Assembly: GCF_964204645.1 (NCBI RefSeq)
Contig: NC_134028.1
Coordinates: 13,505,263 to 13,569,262, forward strand
Length of the DNA: 64,000 nt
DNA from: Tubulanus polymorphus
Taxonomy: Eukaryota; Nemertea; Palaeonemertea; Tubulaniformes; Tubulanidae
Direction of reading: 5' to 3'
Shown here: positions 34,801-48,099 of the stretch, piece after piece
Numbering within the stretch: the stretch's first letter is position 1
Layout: each line of letters begins with the position of its first letter
The notes under the pieces: generated by a model
Databases searched by the model: none
The model's input: only the letters and a program-made list of their open reading frames with translations
Told to the model about the DNA's origin: nothing
Translations under genes and position numbers: made by a program

Positions 34801-34964
34801 ACGTTTTCGCGTCGAAAAGTGCTTTTCCTGACGATTTGAGCGCTTTTACGCATCGACATTGTCGTTTTTCCGATAGGGGGAATATTTGATACGAAAACGT
34901 CTTTTCTCGCGCTGAACGACGTTTTCGGACCGAAAAGTGCTCTTCCTGACGATTTGAGCGCTTT
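25893..34964. repeat. Higher-order repeat block B (about 9.07 kb)
   Basis: The first 3.5 kb copy block A. Later parts include extra 118-bp monomers (about 30.6-32.0 kb) and a run of mostly 105-bp monomers (about 33.6-34.7 kb) that block A lacks and block D has. The second half carries many one-base indels absent from D, which points to consensus errors. Confidence 0.75.
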
Positions 34965-37900
34965 TACGCATCGACATTGTCGTTTTTCCGATAGGGGGAA
35001 TATTCGATACGAAAACGTCTTTTCTCGCGCTGAACGACGTTTTCCGTCCGAAAAGTGCTTTTCCTGACGATTTGAGCGCTTTTTACGCTTTTTCCGATAG
35101 GGGGAATATTCGATACGAAAACGTCTTTTCTCGCGCTGAACGACGTTTTCGGTCCGAAAAGTGCTTTTCCTGACGATTTGAGCGCTTTTACGCTTTTTCC
35201 GATAGGGGGAATATTTGATACGAAAACGTCTTTTCTCGCGCTGATCGACGTTTTCGCGTCGAAAAGTGCTTTTCCTGACGATTTGAGCGCTTTTACGCTT
35301 TTTCCGATAGGGGGAATATTCGATACGAAAACGTCTTTTCTCGCGCTGAACGACGTTTTCGCGTCGAAAAGTGCTTTTCCTGACGATTTGAGCGCTTTTA
35401 CGCATCGACATTGTCGTTTTTCCGATAGGGGGAATATTTGATACGAAAACGTCTTTTCTCGCGCTGAACGACGTTTTCGCGTCGAAAAGTGCTTTTCCTG
35501 ACGATTTGAGCGCTTTACGCATCGACATTGTCGTTTTTCCGATAGGGGGAATATTCGATACGAAAACTTCTTTTCTCGCGCTGAACGACGTTATCGGTCC
35601 GAAAAGTGCTTTTCTGACGATTTGAGCGATTTTACGCATCGACATTGTCGTTTTTCCGATAGGGGGAATATTTGATACGAAAACGTCTTTTCTCGCGCTG
35701 AACGACGTTTTCCGTCCGAAAAGTGCTTTTCCTGACGATTTGAGCGCTTTTACGCTTTTTCCGATAGGGGGAATATTCGATACGAAAACGTCTTTTCTCG
35801 CGCTGAACGACGTTTTCGGTCCGAAAAGTGCTTTTCCTGACGATTTGAGCGCTTTTTACGCTTTTTCCGATAGGGGGAATATTTGATACGAAAACGTCTT
35901 TTCTCGCGCTGATCGACGTTTTCGGGCCGAAAAGTGCTTTTCCTGACGATTTGAGCGCTTTTACGCATCGACATTGTCGTTTTTCCGATAGGGGAATATT
36001 CGATACGAAAACGTCTTTTCTCGCGCTGAACGACGTTTTCGGGCCGAAAAGTGCTTTTCCTGACGATTTGAGCGCTTTTACGCTTTTTCCGATAGGGGAA
36101 TATTCGATACGAAAACGTCTTTTCTCGCGCTGAACGACGTTTTCGCGTCGAAAAGTGCTTTTCCTGACGATTTGAGCGCTTTTACGCTTTTTCCGATAGG
36201 GGGAATATTCGATACGAAAACGTCTTTTCTCGCGCTGAACGACGTTTTCGGTCCGAAAAGTGCTTTTCCTGACGATTTGAGCGCTTTTACGTTTTTTCCG
36301 ATAGGGGAATATTTGATACGAAAACGTCTTTTCTCGCGCTGATCGACGTTTTCGGGCCGAAAAGTGCTTTTCCTGACGATTTGAGCGCTTTTACGCATCG
36401 ACATTGTCGTTTTTTCCGATAGGGGGATATTCGATACGAAACGTCTTTTCTCGCGCTGAACGACGTTTTCGGGCCGAAAAGTGCTTTTCCTGACGATTTG
36501 AGCGCTTTTACGCATCGACATTGTCGTTTTTCCGATAGGGGGAATATTTGATACGAAAACGTCTTTTCTCGCGCTGAACGACGTTTTCGGTCCGAAAAGT
36601 GCTTTTCCTGACGATTTGAGCGCTTTTACGCTTTTTCCGATAGGGGGAATATTTGATACGAAAACGTCTTTTCTCGCGCTGAACGACGTTTTCGCGTCGA
36701 AAAGTGCTTTTCCTGACGATTGAGCGCTTTTTACGCATCGACATTGTCGTTTTTCCGATAGGGGGAATATTCGATACGAAAACTTCTTTTCTCGCGCTGA
36801 ACGACGTTATCGGTCCGAAAAGTGCTTTTCCTGACGATTTGAGCGCTTTTACGCATCGACATTGTCGTTTTTCCGATAGGGGGAATATTTGATACGAAAA
36901 CGTCTTTTCTCGCGCTGAACGACGTTTTCCGTCCGAAAAGTGCTTTTCCTGACGATTTGAGCGCTTTTACGCTTTTTCCGATAGGGGGAATATTCGACAC
37001 GAAAACGTCTTTTCTCGCGCTGAACGACGTTTTCGGTCCGAAAAGTGCTTTTCCTGACGATTTGAGCGCTTTTAAGCTTTTTCGATAGGGGGAATATTTG
37101 ATACGAAACGTCTTTTCTCGCGCTGATCGACGTTTTCGGGCGAAAAGTGCTTTTCCTGACGATTTGAGCGCTTTTACGCATCGACATTGTCGTTTTTTCC
37201 GATAGGGGGAATATTCCGATACGAAAACGTCTTTTCTCGCGCTGAACGACGTTTTCGGGCCGAAAAGTGCTTTTCCTGACGATTTGAGCGCTTTACGCAT
37301 CGACCATTGTCGTTTTTCCGATAGGGGGAATATTTGATACGAAAACGTCTTTTCTCGCGCTGAACGACGTTTTCGGTCCGAAAAGTGCTTTTCCTGACGA
37401 TTTGAGCGCTTTTACGCTTTTTCCGATAGGGGGAATATTTGATACGAAAACGTCTTTTCTCGCGCTGATCGACGTTTTCGGGCCGAAAAGTGCTTTTCCT
37501 GACGATTTGAGCGCTTTTACGCATCGACATTGTCGTTTTTCCGATAGGGGGAATATTTGATACGAAAACGTCTTTTCTCGCGCTGTACGACGTTTTCGCG
37601 TCGAAAAGTGCTTTTCCTGACGATTTGAGCGCTTTTACGCAACGACATTGTCGTTTTTCCGATAGGGGGAATATTTGATACGAAAACGTCTTTTCTCGCG
37701 CTGAACGACGTTTTCGGTCCGAAAAGTGCTTTTCCTGACGATTTGAGCGCTTTTACGCATCGACATTGTCGTTTTCCCGATAGGGGGAATATTTGATACG
37801 AAAACGTCTTTTCTCGCGCTGAACGACGTTTTTCGCGTCGAAAAGTGCTTTTCCTGACGATTTGAGCGCTTTTACGCATCGACATTGTCGTTTTTCCGAT

Positions 37901-38104
37901 AGGGGGAATATTGATACGAAAACGTCTTTCTCGCGCTGAACGACGTTTTCGCGTCGAAAAGTGCTTTTCCTGACGATTTGAGCGCTTTTACGCATCGACA
38001 TTGTCGTTTTTCCGATAGGGGGAATATTTGATACGAAACTTCTTTTCTCGCGCTGAACGACGTTATCGGTCCGAAAAGTGCTTTTCCTGACGATTTGAGC
38101 GATT
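34965..38104. repeat. Higher-order repeat block C (truncated, about 3.14 kb)
   Basis: It aligns with the first part of block B at an offset of about 9072 bp and stops about 460 bp after the ACGCAACGACATT landmark near 37640. The sequence just after the gap (18391-19062) has the same landmark and the same distance to block A. The C-to-D junction is therefore seen twice, and a C-type block probably precedes A inside the gap. Confidence 0.7.
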
Positions 38105-41100
38105 TTACGCATCGACATTGTCGTTTTTCCGATAGGGGGAATATTTGATACGAAAACGTCTTTTCTCGCGCTGAACGACGTTTTCGCGTCGAAAAGTGGC
38201 TTTTCCTGACGATTTGAGCGCTTTTACGCTTTTCCGATAGGGGGAATATTCGATACGAAACGTCTTTCTCGCGCTGAACGACGTTTTCGGTCCGAAAAGT
38301 GCTTTTCCTGACGATTTGAGCGCTTTTACGCTTTTTCCGATAGGGGGAATATTTGATACGAAAAACGTCTTTTCCTCGCGCTGATCGACGTTTTCGCGTC
38401 GAAAAGTGCTTTTCCTGACGATTTGAGCGCTTTTACGCTTTTTCCGATAGGGGGAATATTCGATACGAAAACGTCTTTTCTCGCGCTGAACGACGTTTTC
38501 GCGTCGAAAAGTGCTTTTCCTGACGATTTGAGCGCTTTTACGCATCGACATTGTCGTTTTTCCGATAGGGGGAATATTTGATACGAAAACGTCTTTTCTC
38601 GCGCTGAACGACGTTTTCGCGTCGAAAAGTGCTTTTCCTGACGATTTGAGCGCTTTTACGCATCGACATTGTCGTTTTTCCGATAGGGGGAATATTCGAT
38701 ACGAAAACTTCTTTTCTCGCGCTGAACGACGTTATCGGTCCGAAAAGTGCTTTTCCTGACGATTTGAGCGATTTTACGCATCGACATTGTCGTTTTTTCC
38801 GAATAGGGGGAATATTTGATACGAAAACGTCTTTTCTCGCGCTGAACGACGTTTTCCGTCCGAAAAGTGCTTTTCCTGACGATTTTGAGCGCTTTACGCT
38901 TTTTCGATAGGGGGAATATTCGATACGAAAACGTCTTTTCTCGCGCTGAACGACGTTTTCGGTCCGAAAAGTGCTTTCCTGACGATTTGAGCGCTTTTAC
39001 GCTTTTTCCGATAGGGGGAATATTTGATACGAAAACGTCTTTTCTCGCGCTGATCGACGTTTTCGGGCCGAAAAGTGCTTTTCCTGACGATTTGAGCGCT
39101 TTTACGCATCGACATTGTCGTTTTTCCGATAGGGGAATATTCGATACGAAAACGTCTTTTCTCGCGCTGAACGACGTTTTCGGGCCGAAAAGTGCTTTTC
39201 CTGACGATTTGAGCGCTTTTACGCTTTTTCCGATAGGGAATATTCGATACGAAAACGTCTTTTCTCGCGCTGAACGACGTTTTCGCGTCGAAAAGTGCTT
39301 TTCCTGACGATTTGAGCGCTTTTACGCTTTTTCCGATAGGGGGAATATTCGATACGAAAACGTCTTTTCTCGCGCTGAACGACGTTTTCGGTCCGAAAAG
39401 TGCTTTTCCTGACGATTTGAGCGCTTTTACGTTTTTTCCGATAGGGGGAATATTTGATACGAAAACGTCTTTTCTCGCGCTGATCGACGTTTTCGGGCCG
39501 AAAAGTGCTTTTCCTGACGATTTGAGCGCTTTTACGCATCGACATTGTCGTTTTTCCGATAGGGGGAATATTCGATACGAAAACGTCTTTTCTCGCGCTG
39601 AACGACGTTTTCGGGCCGAAAAGTGCTTTTCCTGACGATTTGAGCGCTTTTACGCATCGACATTGTCGTTTTTCCGATAGGGGGAATATTTGATACGAAA
39701 ACGTCTTTTCTCGCGCTGAACGACGTTTTCGGTCCGAAAAGTGCTTTTCCTGACGATTTGAGCGCTTTTACGCTTTTTCCGATAGGGGGAATATTTGATA
39801 CGAAAACGTCTTTTCTCGCGCTGAACGACGTTTTCGCGTCGAAAAGTGCTTTTCCTGACGATTTGAGCGCTTTTACGCATCGACATTGTCGTTTTCCGAT
39901 AGGGGGAATATTCGATACGAAAACTTCTTTTCTCGCGCTGAACGACGTTATCGGTCCGAAAAGTGCTTTCCTGACGATTTGAGCGCTTTTACGCATCGAC
40001 ATTGTCGTTTTTCCGATAGGGGGAATATTTGATACGAAAACGTCTTTTCTCGCGCTGAACGACGTTTTCCGTCCGAAAAGTGCTTTTCCTGACGATTTGA
40101 GCGCTTTTACGCTTTTTCCGATAGGGGGAATATTCGACACGAAAACGTCTTTTCTCGCGCTGAACGACGTTTTCGGTCCGAAAAGTGCTTTTCCTGACGA
40201 TTTGAGCGCTTTTAAGCTTTTCCGATAGGGGGAATATTTGATACGAAAACGTCTTTTCTCGCGCTGATCGACGTTTTCGGGCCGAAAAGTGCTTTTCCTG
40301 ACGATTTGAGCGCTTTTACGCATCGACATTGTCGTTTTTCCGATAGGGGGAATATTCGATACGAAAACGTCTTTTCTCGCGCTGAACGACGTTTTCGGGC
40401 CGAAAAGTGCTTTTCCTGACGATTTGAGCGCTTTTACGCATCGACATTGTCGTTTTTCCGATAGGGGGAATATTTGATACGAAAACGTCTTTTCTCGCGC
40501 TGAACGACGTTTTCGGTCCGAAAAGTGCTTTTCCTGACGATTTGAGCGCTTTTACGCTTTTTCCGATAGGGGGAATATTTGATACGAAAACGTCTTTTCT
40601 CGCGCTGATCGACGTTTTCGGCCGAAAAGTGCTTTTCTTTCCTGACGATTTGAGCGCTTTTACGCATCGACATTGTCGTTTTTCCGATAGGGGGAATATT
40701 TGATACGAAAACGTCTTTTCTCGCGCTGTACGACGTTTTCGCGTCGAAAAGTGCTTTTCCTGACGATTTGAGCGCTTTTACGCAACGACATTGTCGTTTT
40801 TCCGATAGGGGGAATATTTGATACGAAAACGTCTTTTCTCGCGCTGAACGACGTTTTCGGTCCGAAAAGTGCTTTTCCTGACGATTTGAGCGCTTTTACG
40901 CATCGACATTGTCGTTTTCCCGATAGGGGGAATATTTGATACGAAAACGTCTTTTCTCGCGCTGAACGACGTTTTCGCGTCGAAAAGTGCTTTTCCTGAC
41001 GATTTGAGCGCTTTTACGCATCGACATTGTCGTTTTTCCGATAGGGGGAATATTTGATACGAAAACGTCTTTTCTCGCGCTGAACGACGTTTTCGCGTCG

Positions 41101-44100
41101 AAAAGTGCTTTTCCTGACGATTTGAGCGCTTTTACGCATCGACATTGTCGTTTTTCCGATAGGGGGAATATTTGATACGAAAACGTCTTTTCTCGCTCTG
41201 AACGACGTTTTCGCGTCGAAAAGTGCTTTTCCTGACGATTTGAGCGCTTTTACGCATCGACAATGTCGTTTTCCGATAGGGGGAATATTTGATACGAAAA
41301 CGTCTTTTCTCGCGCTGAACGACGTTTTCGGTCCGAAAAGTGCTTTTCCTGACGATTTGAGCGCTTTTACGCATCGACATTGTCGTTTTTCCGATAGGGG
41401 GAATATTTGATACGAAAACGTCTTTTCTCGCGCTGAACGACGTTTTCGGTCCGAAAAGTGCTTTTCCTGACGATTTGAGCGCTTTTACGCATCGACATTG
41501 TCGTTTTTCCGATAGGGGGAATATTCGATACGAAAACTTCTTTTCTCGCGCTGAACGACGTTATCGGTCCGAAAAGTGCTTTTCCTGACGATTTGAGCGA
41601 TTTTACGCATCGACATTGTCGTTTTTCCGATAGGGGGAATATTTGATACGAAAACGTCTTTTCTCGCGCTGAACGACGTTTTCCGTCCGAAAAGTGCTTT
41701 TCCTGACGATTTGAGCGCTTTTACGCTTTTTCCGATAGGGGGAATATTCGATACGAAAACGTCTTTTCTCGCGCTGAACGACGTTTTCGGTCCGAAAAGT
41801 GCTTTTCCTGACGATTTGAGCGCTTTTACGCTTTTTCCGATAGGGGGAATATTTGATACGAAAACGTCTTTTCTCGCGCTGATCGACGTTTTCGGGCCGA
41901 AAAGTGCTTTTCCTGACGATTTGAGCGCTTTTACGCATCGACATTGTCGTTTTTCCGATAGGGGAATATTCGATACGAAAACGTCTTTTCTCGCGCTGAA
42001 CGACGTTTTCGGGCCGAAAAGTGCTTTTCCTGACGATTTGAGCGCTTTTACGCTTTTTCCGATAGGGGGAATATTCGATACGAAAACGTCTTTTTTCGCG
42101 CTGAACGACGTTTTCGCGTCGAAAAGTGCTTTTCCTGACGATTTGAGCGCTTTTACGCTTTTTCCGATAGGGGGAATATTCGATACGAAAACGTCTTTTC
42201 TCGCGCTGAACGACGTTTTCGGTCCGAAAAGTGCTTTTCCTGACGATTTGAGCGCTTTTACGCTTTTTCCGATAGGGGGAATATTTGATACGAAAACGTC
42301 TTTTCTCGCGCTGATCGACGTTTTCGGTCCGAAAAGTGCTTTTCCTGACGATTTGAGCGCTTTTACGCATCGACATTGTCGTTTTTCCGATAGGGGGAAT
42401 ATTTGATACGAAAACGTCTTATCTCGCGCTGAACGACGTTTTCGGTCCGAAAAGTGCTTTTCCTGACGATTTGAGCGCTTTTACGCATCGACATTGTCGT
42501 TTTCCCGATAGGGGGAATATTTGATACGAAAATGTCTTTTCTCGCGCTGAACGACGTTTTCGCGTCGAAAAGTGCTTTTCCTGACGATTTGAGCGCTTTT
42601 ACGCATCGACATTGTCGTTTTTTCCGATAGGGGGAATATTTGATACGAAAACGTCTTTTCTCTCGCTGAACGACGTTTTCGCGTCGAAAAGTGCTTTTCC
42701 TGACGATTTGAGCGCTTTTACGCATCGACATTGTCGTTTTTCCGATAGGGGGAATATTTGATACGAAAACGTCTTTTCTCGCGCTGAACGACGTTTTCGC
42801 GTCGAAAAGTGCTTTTCCTGACGATTTGAGCGCTTTTACGCATCGACATTGTCGTTTTTCCGATAGGGGGAATATTTGATACGAAAACGTCTTTTCTCTC
42901 GCTGAACGACGTTTTCGCGTCGAAAAGTGCTTTTCCTGACGATTTGAGCGCTTTTACGCATCGACATTGTCGTTTTTCCGATAGGGGGAATATTTGATAC
43001 GAAAACGTCTTTTCTCGCGCTGAACGACGTTTTCGCGTCGAAAAGTGCTTTTCCTGACGATTTGAGCGCTTTTACGCATCGACATTGTCATTTTTCCGAT
43101 AGGGGGAATATTTGATACGAAAACGTCTTTTCTCGCGCTGAATGACGTTTTCGGTCCGAAAAGTGCTTTTCCTGACGATTTGAGCGCTTTTACGCATCGA
43201 CATTGTCGTTTTTCCGATAGGGGGAATATTTGATACGAAAACGTCTTTTCTCGCGCTGAACGACGTTTTCGGTCCGAAAAGTGCTTTTCCTGACGATTTG
43301 AGCGCTTTTACGCATCGACATTGTCGTTTTTCCGATAGGGGGAATATTTGATACGAAAACGTCTTTTCTCGCGCTGAACGACGTTTTCGCGTCGAAAAGT
43401 GCTTTTCCTGACGATTTGAGCGCTTTTACGCATCGACATTGTCGTTTTTCCGATAGGGGGAATATTTGATACGAAAACGTCTTTTCTCTCGCTGAACGAC
43501 GTTTTCGCGTCGAAAAGTGCTTTTCCTGACGATTTGAGCGCTTTTACGCATCGACATTGTCGTTTTTCCGATAGGGGGAATATTTGATACGAAAACGTCT
43601 TTTCTCGCGCTGAACGACGTTTTCGCGTCGAAAAGTGCTTTTCCTGACGATTTGAGCGCTTTTACGCATCGACATTGTCGTTTTTCCGATAGGGGGAATA
43701 TTTGATACGAAAACGTCTTTTCTCGCGCTGAATGACGTTTTCGGTCCGAAAAGTGCTTTTCCTGACGATTTGAGCGCTTTTACGCATCGACATTGTCGTT
43801 TTTCCGATAGGGGGAATATTTGATACGAAAACGTCTTTTCTCGCGCTGAACGACGTTTTCGGTCCGAAAAGTGCTTTTCCTGACGATTTGAGCGCTTTTA
43901 CGCATCGACATTGTCGTTTTTCCGATAGGGGGAATATTTGATACGAAAACGTCTTTTCTCGCGCTGAACGACGTTTTCCGTCCGAAAAGTGCTTTTCCTG
44001 ACGATTTGAGCGCTTTTACGCATCGACATTGTCGTTTTTCCGATAGGGGGAATATTTGATACGAAAACGTCTTTTCTCGCGCTGAACGACGTTTTCGGTC

Positions 44101-47000
44101 CGAAAAGTGCTTTTCCTGACGATTTGAGCGCTTTTACGCATCGACATTGTCGTTTTTCCGATAGGGGGAATATTCGATACGAAAACTTCTTTTCTCGCGC
44201 TGAACGACGTTATCGGTCCGAAAAGTGCTTTTCCTGACGATTTGAGCGCTTTTACGCATCGACATTGTCGTTTTTCCGATAGGGGGAATATTTGATACGA
44301 AAACGACTTTTCTCGCGCTGAACGACGTTTTCCGTCCGAAAAGTGCTTTTCCTGACGATTTGAGCGCTTTTACGCTTTTTCCGATAGGGGGAATATTCGA
44401 TACGAAAACGTCTTTTCTCGCGCTGAACGACGTTTTCGGTCCGAAAAGTGCTTTTCCTGACGATTTGAGCGCTTTTACGCTTTTTCCGATAGGGGGAATA
44501 TTTGATACGAAAACGTCTTTTCTCGCGCTGATCGACGTTTTCGGGCCGAAAAGTGCTTTTCCTGACGATTTGAGCGCTTTTACGCATCGACATTGTCGTT
44601 TTTCCGATAGGGGGAATATTTGATACGAAAACGTCTTTTCTCGCGCTGTACGACGTTTTCGCGTCGAAAAGTGCTTTTCCTGACGATTTGAGCGCTTTTA
44701 CGCATCGACATTGTCGTTTTTCCGATAGGGGGAATATTTGATACGAAAACGTCTTATCTCGCGCTGAACGACGTTTTCGGTCCGAAAAGTGATTTTCCTG
44801 ACGATTTGAGCGCTTTTACGCATCGACATTGTCGTTTTCCCGATAGGGGGAATATTTGATACGAAAACGCCTTTTCTCGCGCTGAACGACGTTTTCGCGT
44901 CGAAAAGTGCTTTTCCTGACGATTTGAGCGCTTTTACGCATCGACATTGTCGTTTTTCCGATAGGGGGAATATTTGATACGAAAACGTCTTTTCTCGCGC
45001 TGAACGACGTTTTCCGTCCGAAAAGTGCTTTTCCTGACGATTTGAGCGCTTTTACGCATCGACATTGTCGTTTTTCCGATAGGGGGAATATTTGATACGA
45101 AAACGTCTTTTCTCGCGCTGAACGACGTTTTCGCGTCGAAAAGTGCTTTTCCTGACGATTTGAGCGCTTTTACGCATCGACATTGTCGTTTTTCCGATAG
45201 GGGGAATATTTGATACGAAAACGTCTTTTCTCGCGCTGAACGACGTTTTCGCGTCGAAAAGTGCTTTTCCTGACGATTTGAGCGCTTTTACGCATCGACA
45301 TTGTCGTTTTTCCGATAGGGGGAATATTCGATACGAAAACTTCTTTTCTCGCGCTGAACGACGTTATCGGTCCGAAAAGTGCTTTTCCTGACGATTTGAG
45401 CGCTTTTACGCATCGACATTGTCGTTTTTCCGATAGGGGGAATATTCGATACGAAAACTTCTTTTCTCGCGCTGAAGGACGTTATCGGTCCGAAAAGTGC
45501 TTTTCCTGACGATTTGAGCGATTTTACGCATCGACATTGTCGTTTTTTCCGATAGGGGGAATATTCGATACGAAAACTTCTTTTCTCGCGCTGAACGACG
45601 TTATCGGTCCGAAAAGTGCTTTTCCTGACGATTTGAGCGCTTTTACGCATCGACATTGTCGTTTTTCCGATAGGGGGAATATTCGATACGAAAACTTCTT
45701 TTCTCGCGCTGATGGACGTTATCGGTCCGAAAAGTGCTTTTCCTGACGATTTGAGCGATTTTACGCATCGACATTGTCGTTTTTTCCGATAGGGGGAATA
45801 TTTGATACGAAAAACGTCTTTTCTCGCGCTGAACGACGTTTTCCGTCCGAAAAGTGCTTTTCCTGACGATTTGAGCGCTTTTACGCTTTTTCCGATAGGG
45901 GGAATATTCGATACGAAAACGTCTTTTCTCGCGCTGAACGACGTTTTCGGTCCGAAAAGTGCTTTTCCTGACTTTGAGCGCTTTTACGCTTTTTCCGATA
46001 GGGGGAATATTTGATACGAAAACGTCTTTTCTCGCGCTGATCGACGTTTTCGGGCCGAAAAGTGCTTTTCCTGACGATTTGAGCGCTTTTACGCATCGAC
46101 ATTGTCGTTTTTCCGATAGGGGAATATTCGATACGAAAACGTCTTTTCTCGCGCTGAACGACGTTTTCGGGCCGAAAAGTGCTTTTCCTGAATATTTGAG
46201 CGCTTTTACGCTTTTTCCGATAGGGGGAATATTCGATACGAAAACGTCTTTTCTCGCGCTGAACGACGTTTTCGCGTCGAAAAGTGTTTTTCCTGACGAT
46301 TTGAGCGCTTTTACGCTTTTTCCGATAGGGGGAATATTCGATACGAAAACGTCTTTTCTCGCGCTGAACGACGTTTTCGGTCCGAAAAGTGCTTTTCCTG
46401 ACGATTTGAGCGCTTTTACGCTTTTTCCGATAGGGGGAATATTTGATACGAAAACGTCTTTTCTCGCGCTGATCGACGTTTTCGGGCCGAAAAGTGCTTT
46501 TCCTGACGATTTGAGCGCTTTTACGCTTTTTCCGACAGGGGGAATATTTGATACGAAAACGTCTTTTCTCGCGCTGATCGACGTTTTCGGGCCGAAAAGT
46601 GCTTTTCCTGACGATTTGAGCGCTTTTACGCTTTTTCCGATAGGGGGAATATTTGATACGAAAACGACTTTTCTCGCGCTGAACGACGTTTTCGGTCCGA
46701 AAAGTGCTTTTCCTGACGATTTGAGCGCTTTTACGCTTTTTCCGATAGGGGGAATATTTGATACGAAAACGTCTTTTCTCGCGCTGATCGACGTTTTCGG
46801 GCCGAAAAGTGCTTTTCCTGACGATTTGAGCGTTTTTACGCATCGACATTGTCGTTTTTCCGATAGGGGGAATATTCGATACGAAAACGTCTTTTCTCGC
46901 GCAGAACGACGTTTTCGGGCCGAAAAGTGCTTTTCCTGACGATTTGAGCGCTTTTACGCATCGACATTGTCGTTTTTTCGATAGGGGGAATATTTGATAC
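38105..47000. repeat. Higher-order repeat block D (about 8.9 kb)
   Basis: It matches block A at an offset of about 19,041 bp up to about 42.4 kb, then at 19,868 bp after about seven extra 118-bp monomers. It matches B at about 12,211-12,221 bp. It contains the cleanest run of 105-bp monomers (about 45.88-46.83 kb). The right limit near 47 kb is approximate. Confidence 0.72.
45959..46939 (+). other. Longest satellite-derived open frame (not a gene)
   Basis: 326 codons are open on the plus strand, and a 322-codon frame is open on the minus strand over 45881-46849. Both are made of 35-codon repeats, the translation of nine or so 105-bp monomers. The plus-strand repeat contains SAFTLFPIGGIFDTKTSFLA. 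Simultaneous openness on both strands and decay wherever a 118-bp monomer occurs show this to be an arithmetic effect. No promoter is seen. Confidence 0.85.
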
Positions 47001-48099
47001 GAAAACGTCTTTTCTCGCGCTGTACGACGTTTTCGCGTCGAAAAGTGCTTTTCCTGACGATTTGAGCGCTTTTACGCATCGACATTGTCGTTTTTCCGAT
47101 AGGGGGAATATTTGATACGAAAACGTCTTTTCTCGCGCTGAACGACGTTTTCGGACCGAAAAGTGCTCTTCCTGACGATTTGAGCGCTTTTACGCATCGA
47201 CATTGTCGTTTTTCCGATAGGGGGAATATTCGATACGAAAACGTCTTTTCTCGCGCTGAACGACGTTTTCGGTCCGAAAAGTGCTTTTCCTGACGATTTG
47301 AGCGCTTTTACGCATCGACATTGTCGTTTTTCCGATAGGGGGAATATTCGATACGAAAACGTCTTTTCTCGCGCTGAACGACGTTTTCGGTCCGAAAAGT
47401 GCTTTTCCTGACGATTTGAGCGCTTTTACGCATCGACATTGTCGTTTTTCCGATAGGGGGAATATTTGATACGAAAACGTCTTTTCTCGCGCTGAACGAC
47501 GTTTTCGCGTCGAAAAGTGCTTTTCCTGACGATTTGAGCGCTTTTACGCATCGACATTGTCGTTTTTCCGATAGGGGGAATATTTGATACGAAAACGTCT
47601 TTTCTCGCGCTGAACGACGTTTTCGCGTCGAAAAGTGCTTTTCCTGACGATTTGAGCGCTTTTACGCATCGACATTGTCGTTTTTCCGATAGGGGGAATA
47701 TTTGATACGAAAACGTCTTTTCTCGCGCTGAACGACGTTTTCGCGTCGAAAAGTGCTTTTCCTGACGATTTGAGCGCTTTTACGCATCGACATTGTCGTT
47801 TTTCCGATAGGGGGAATATTCGATACGAAAACGTCTTTTCTCGCGCTGAACGACGTTTTCGGTCCGGAAAGTGCTTTTCCTGACGATTTGAGCGCTTTTA
47901 CGCATCGACATTGTCGTTTTTCCGATAGGGGGAATATTCGATACGAAAACGTCTTTTCTCGCGCTGAACGACGTTTTCGGTCCGAAAAGTGCTTTTCCTG
48001 ACGATTTGAGCGCTTTTACGCATCGACATTGTCGTTTTTCCGATAGGGGGAATATTTGATACGAAAACGTCTTTTCTCGCGCTGAACGACGTTTTCGCG

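Noticed and set aside
19063-46939. Dozens of satellite frames as Arg/Lys-rich (minus) or Phe/Asp-rich (plus) repeat proteins
   Set aside because: Frames are open on both strands at once, follow monomer length modulo three and break at each 118-bp monomer. No start context, splice signal or codon bias supports a gene.
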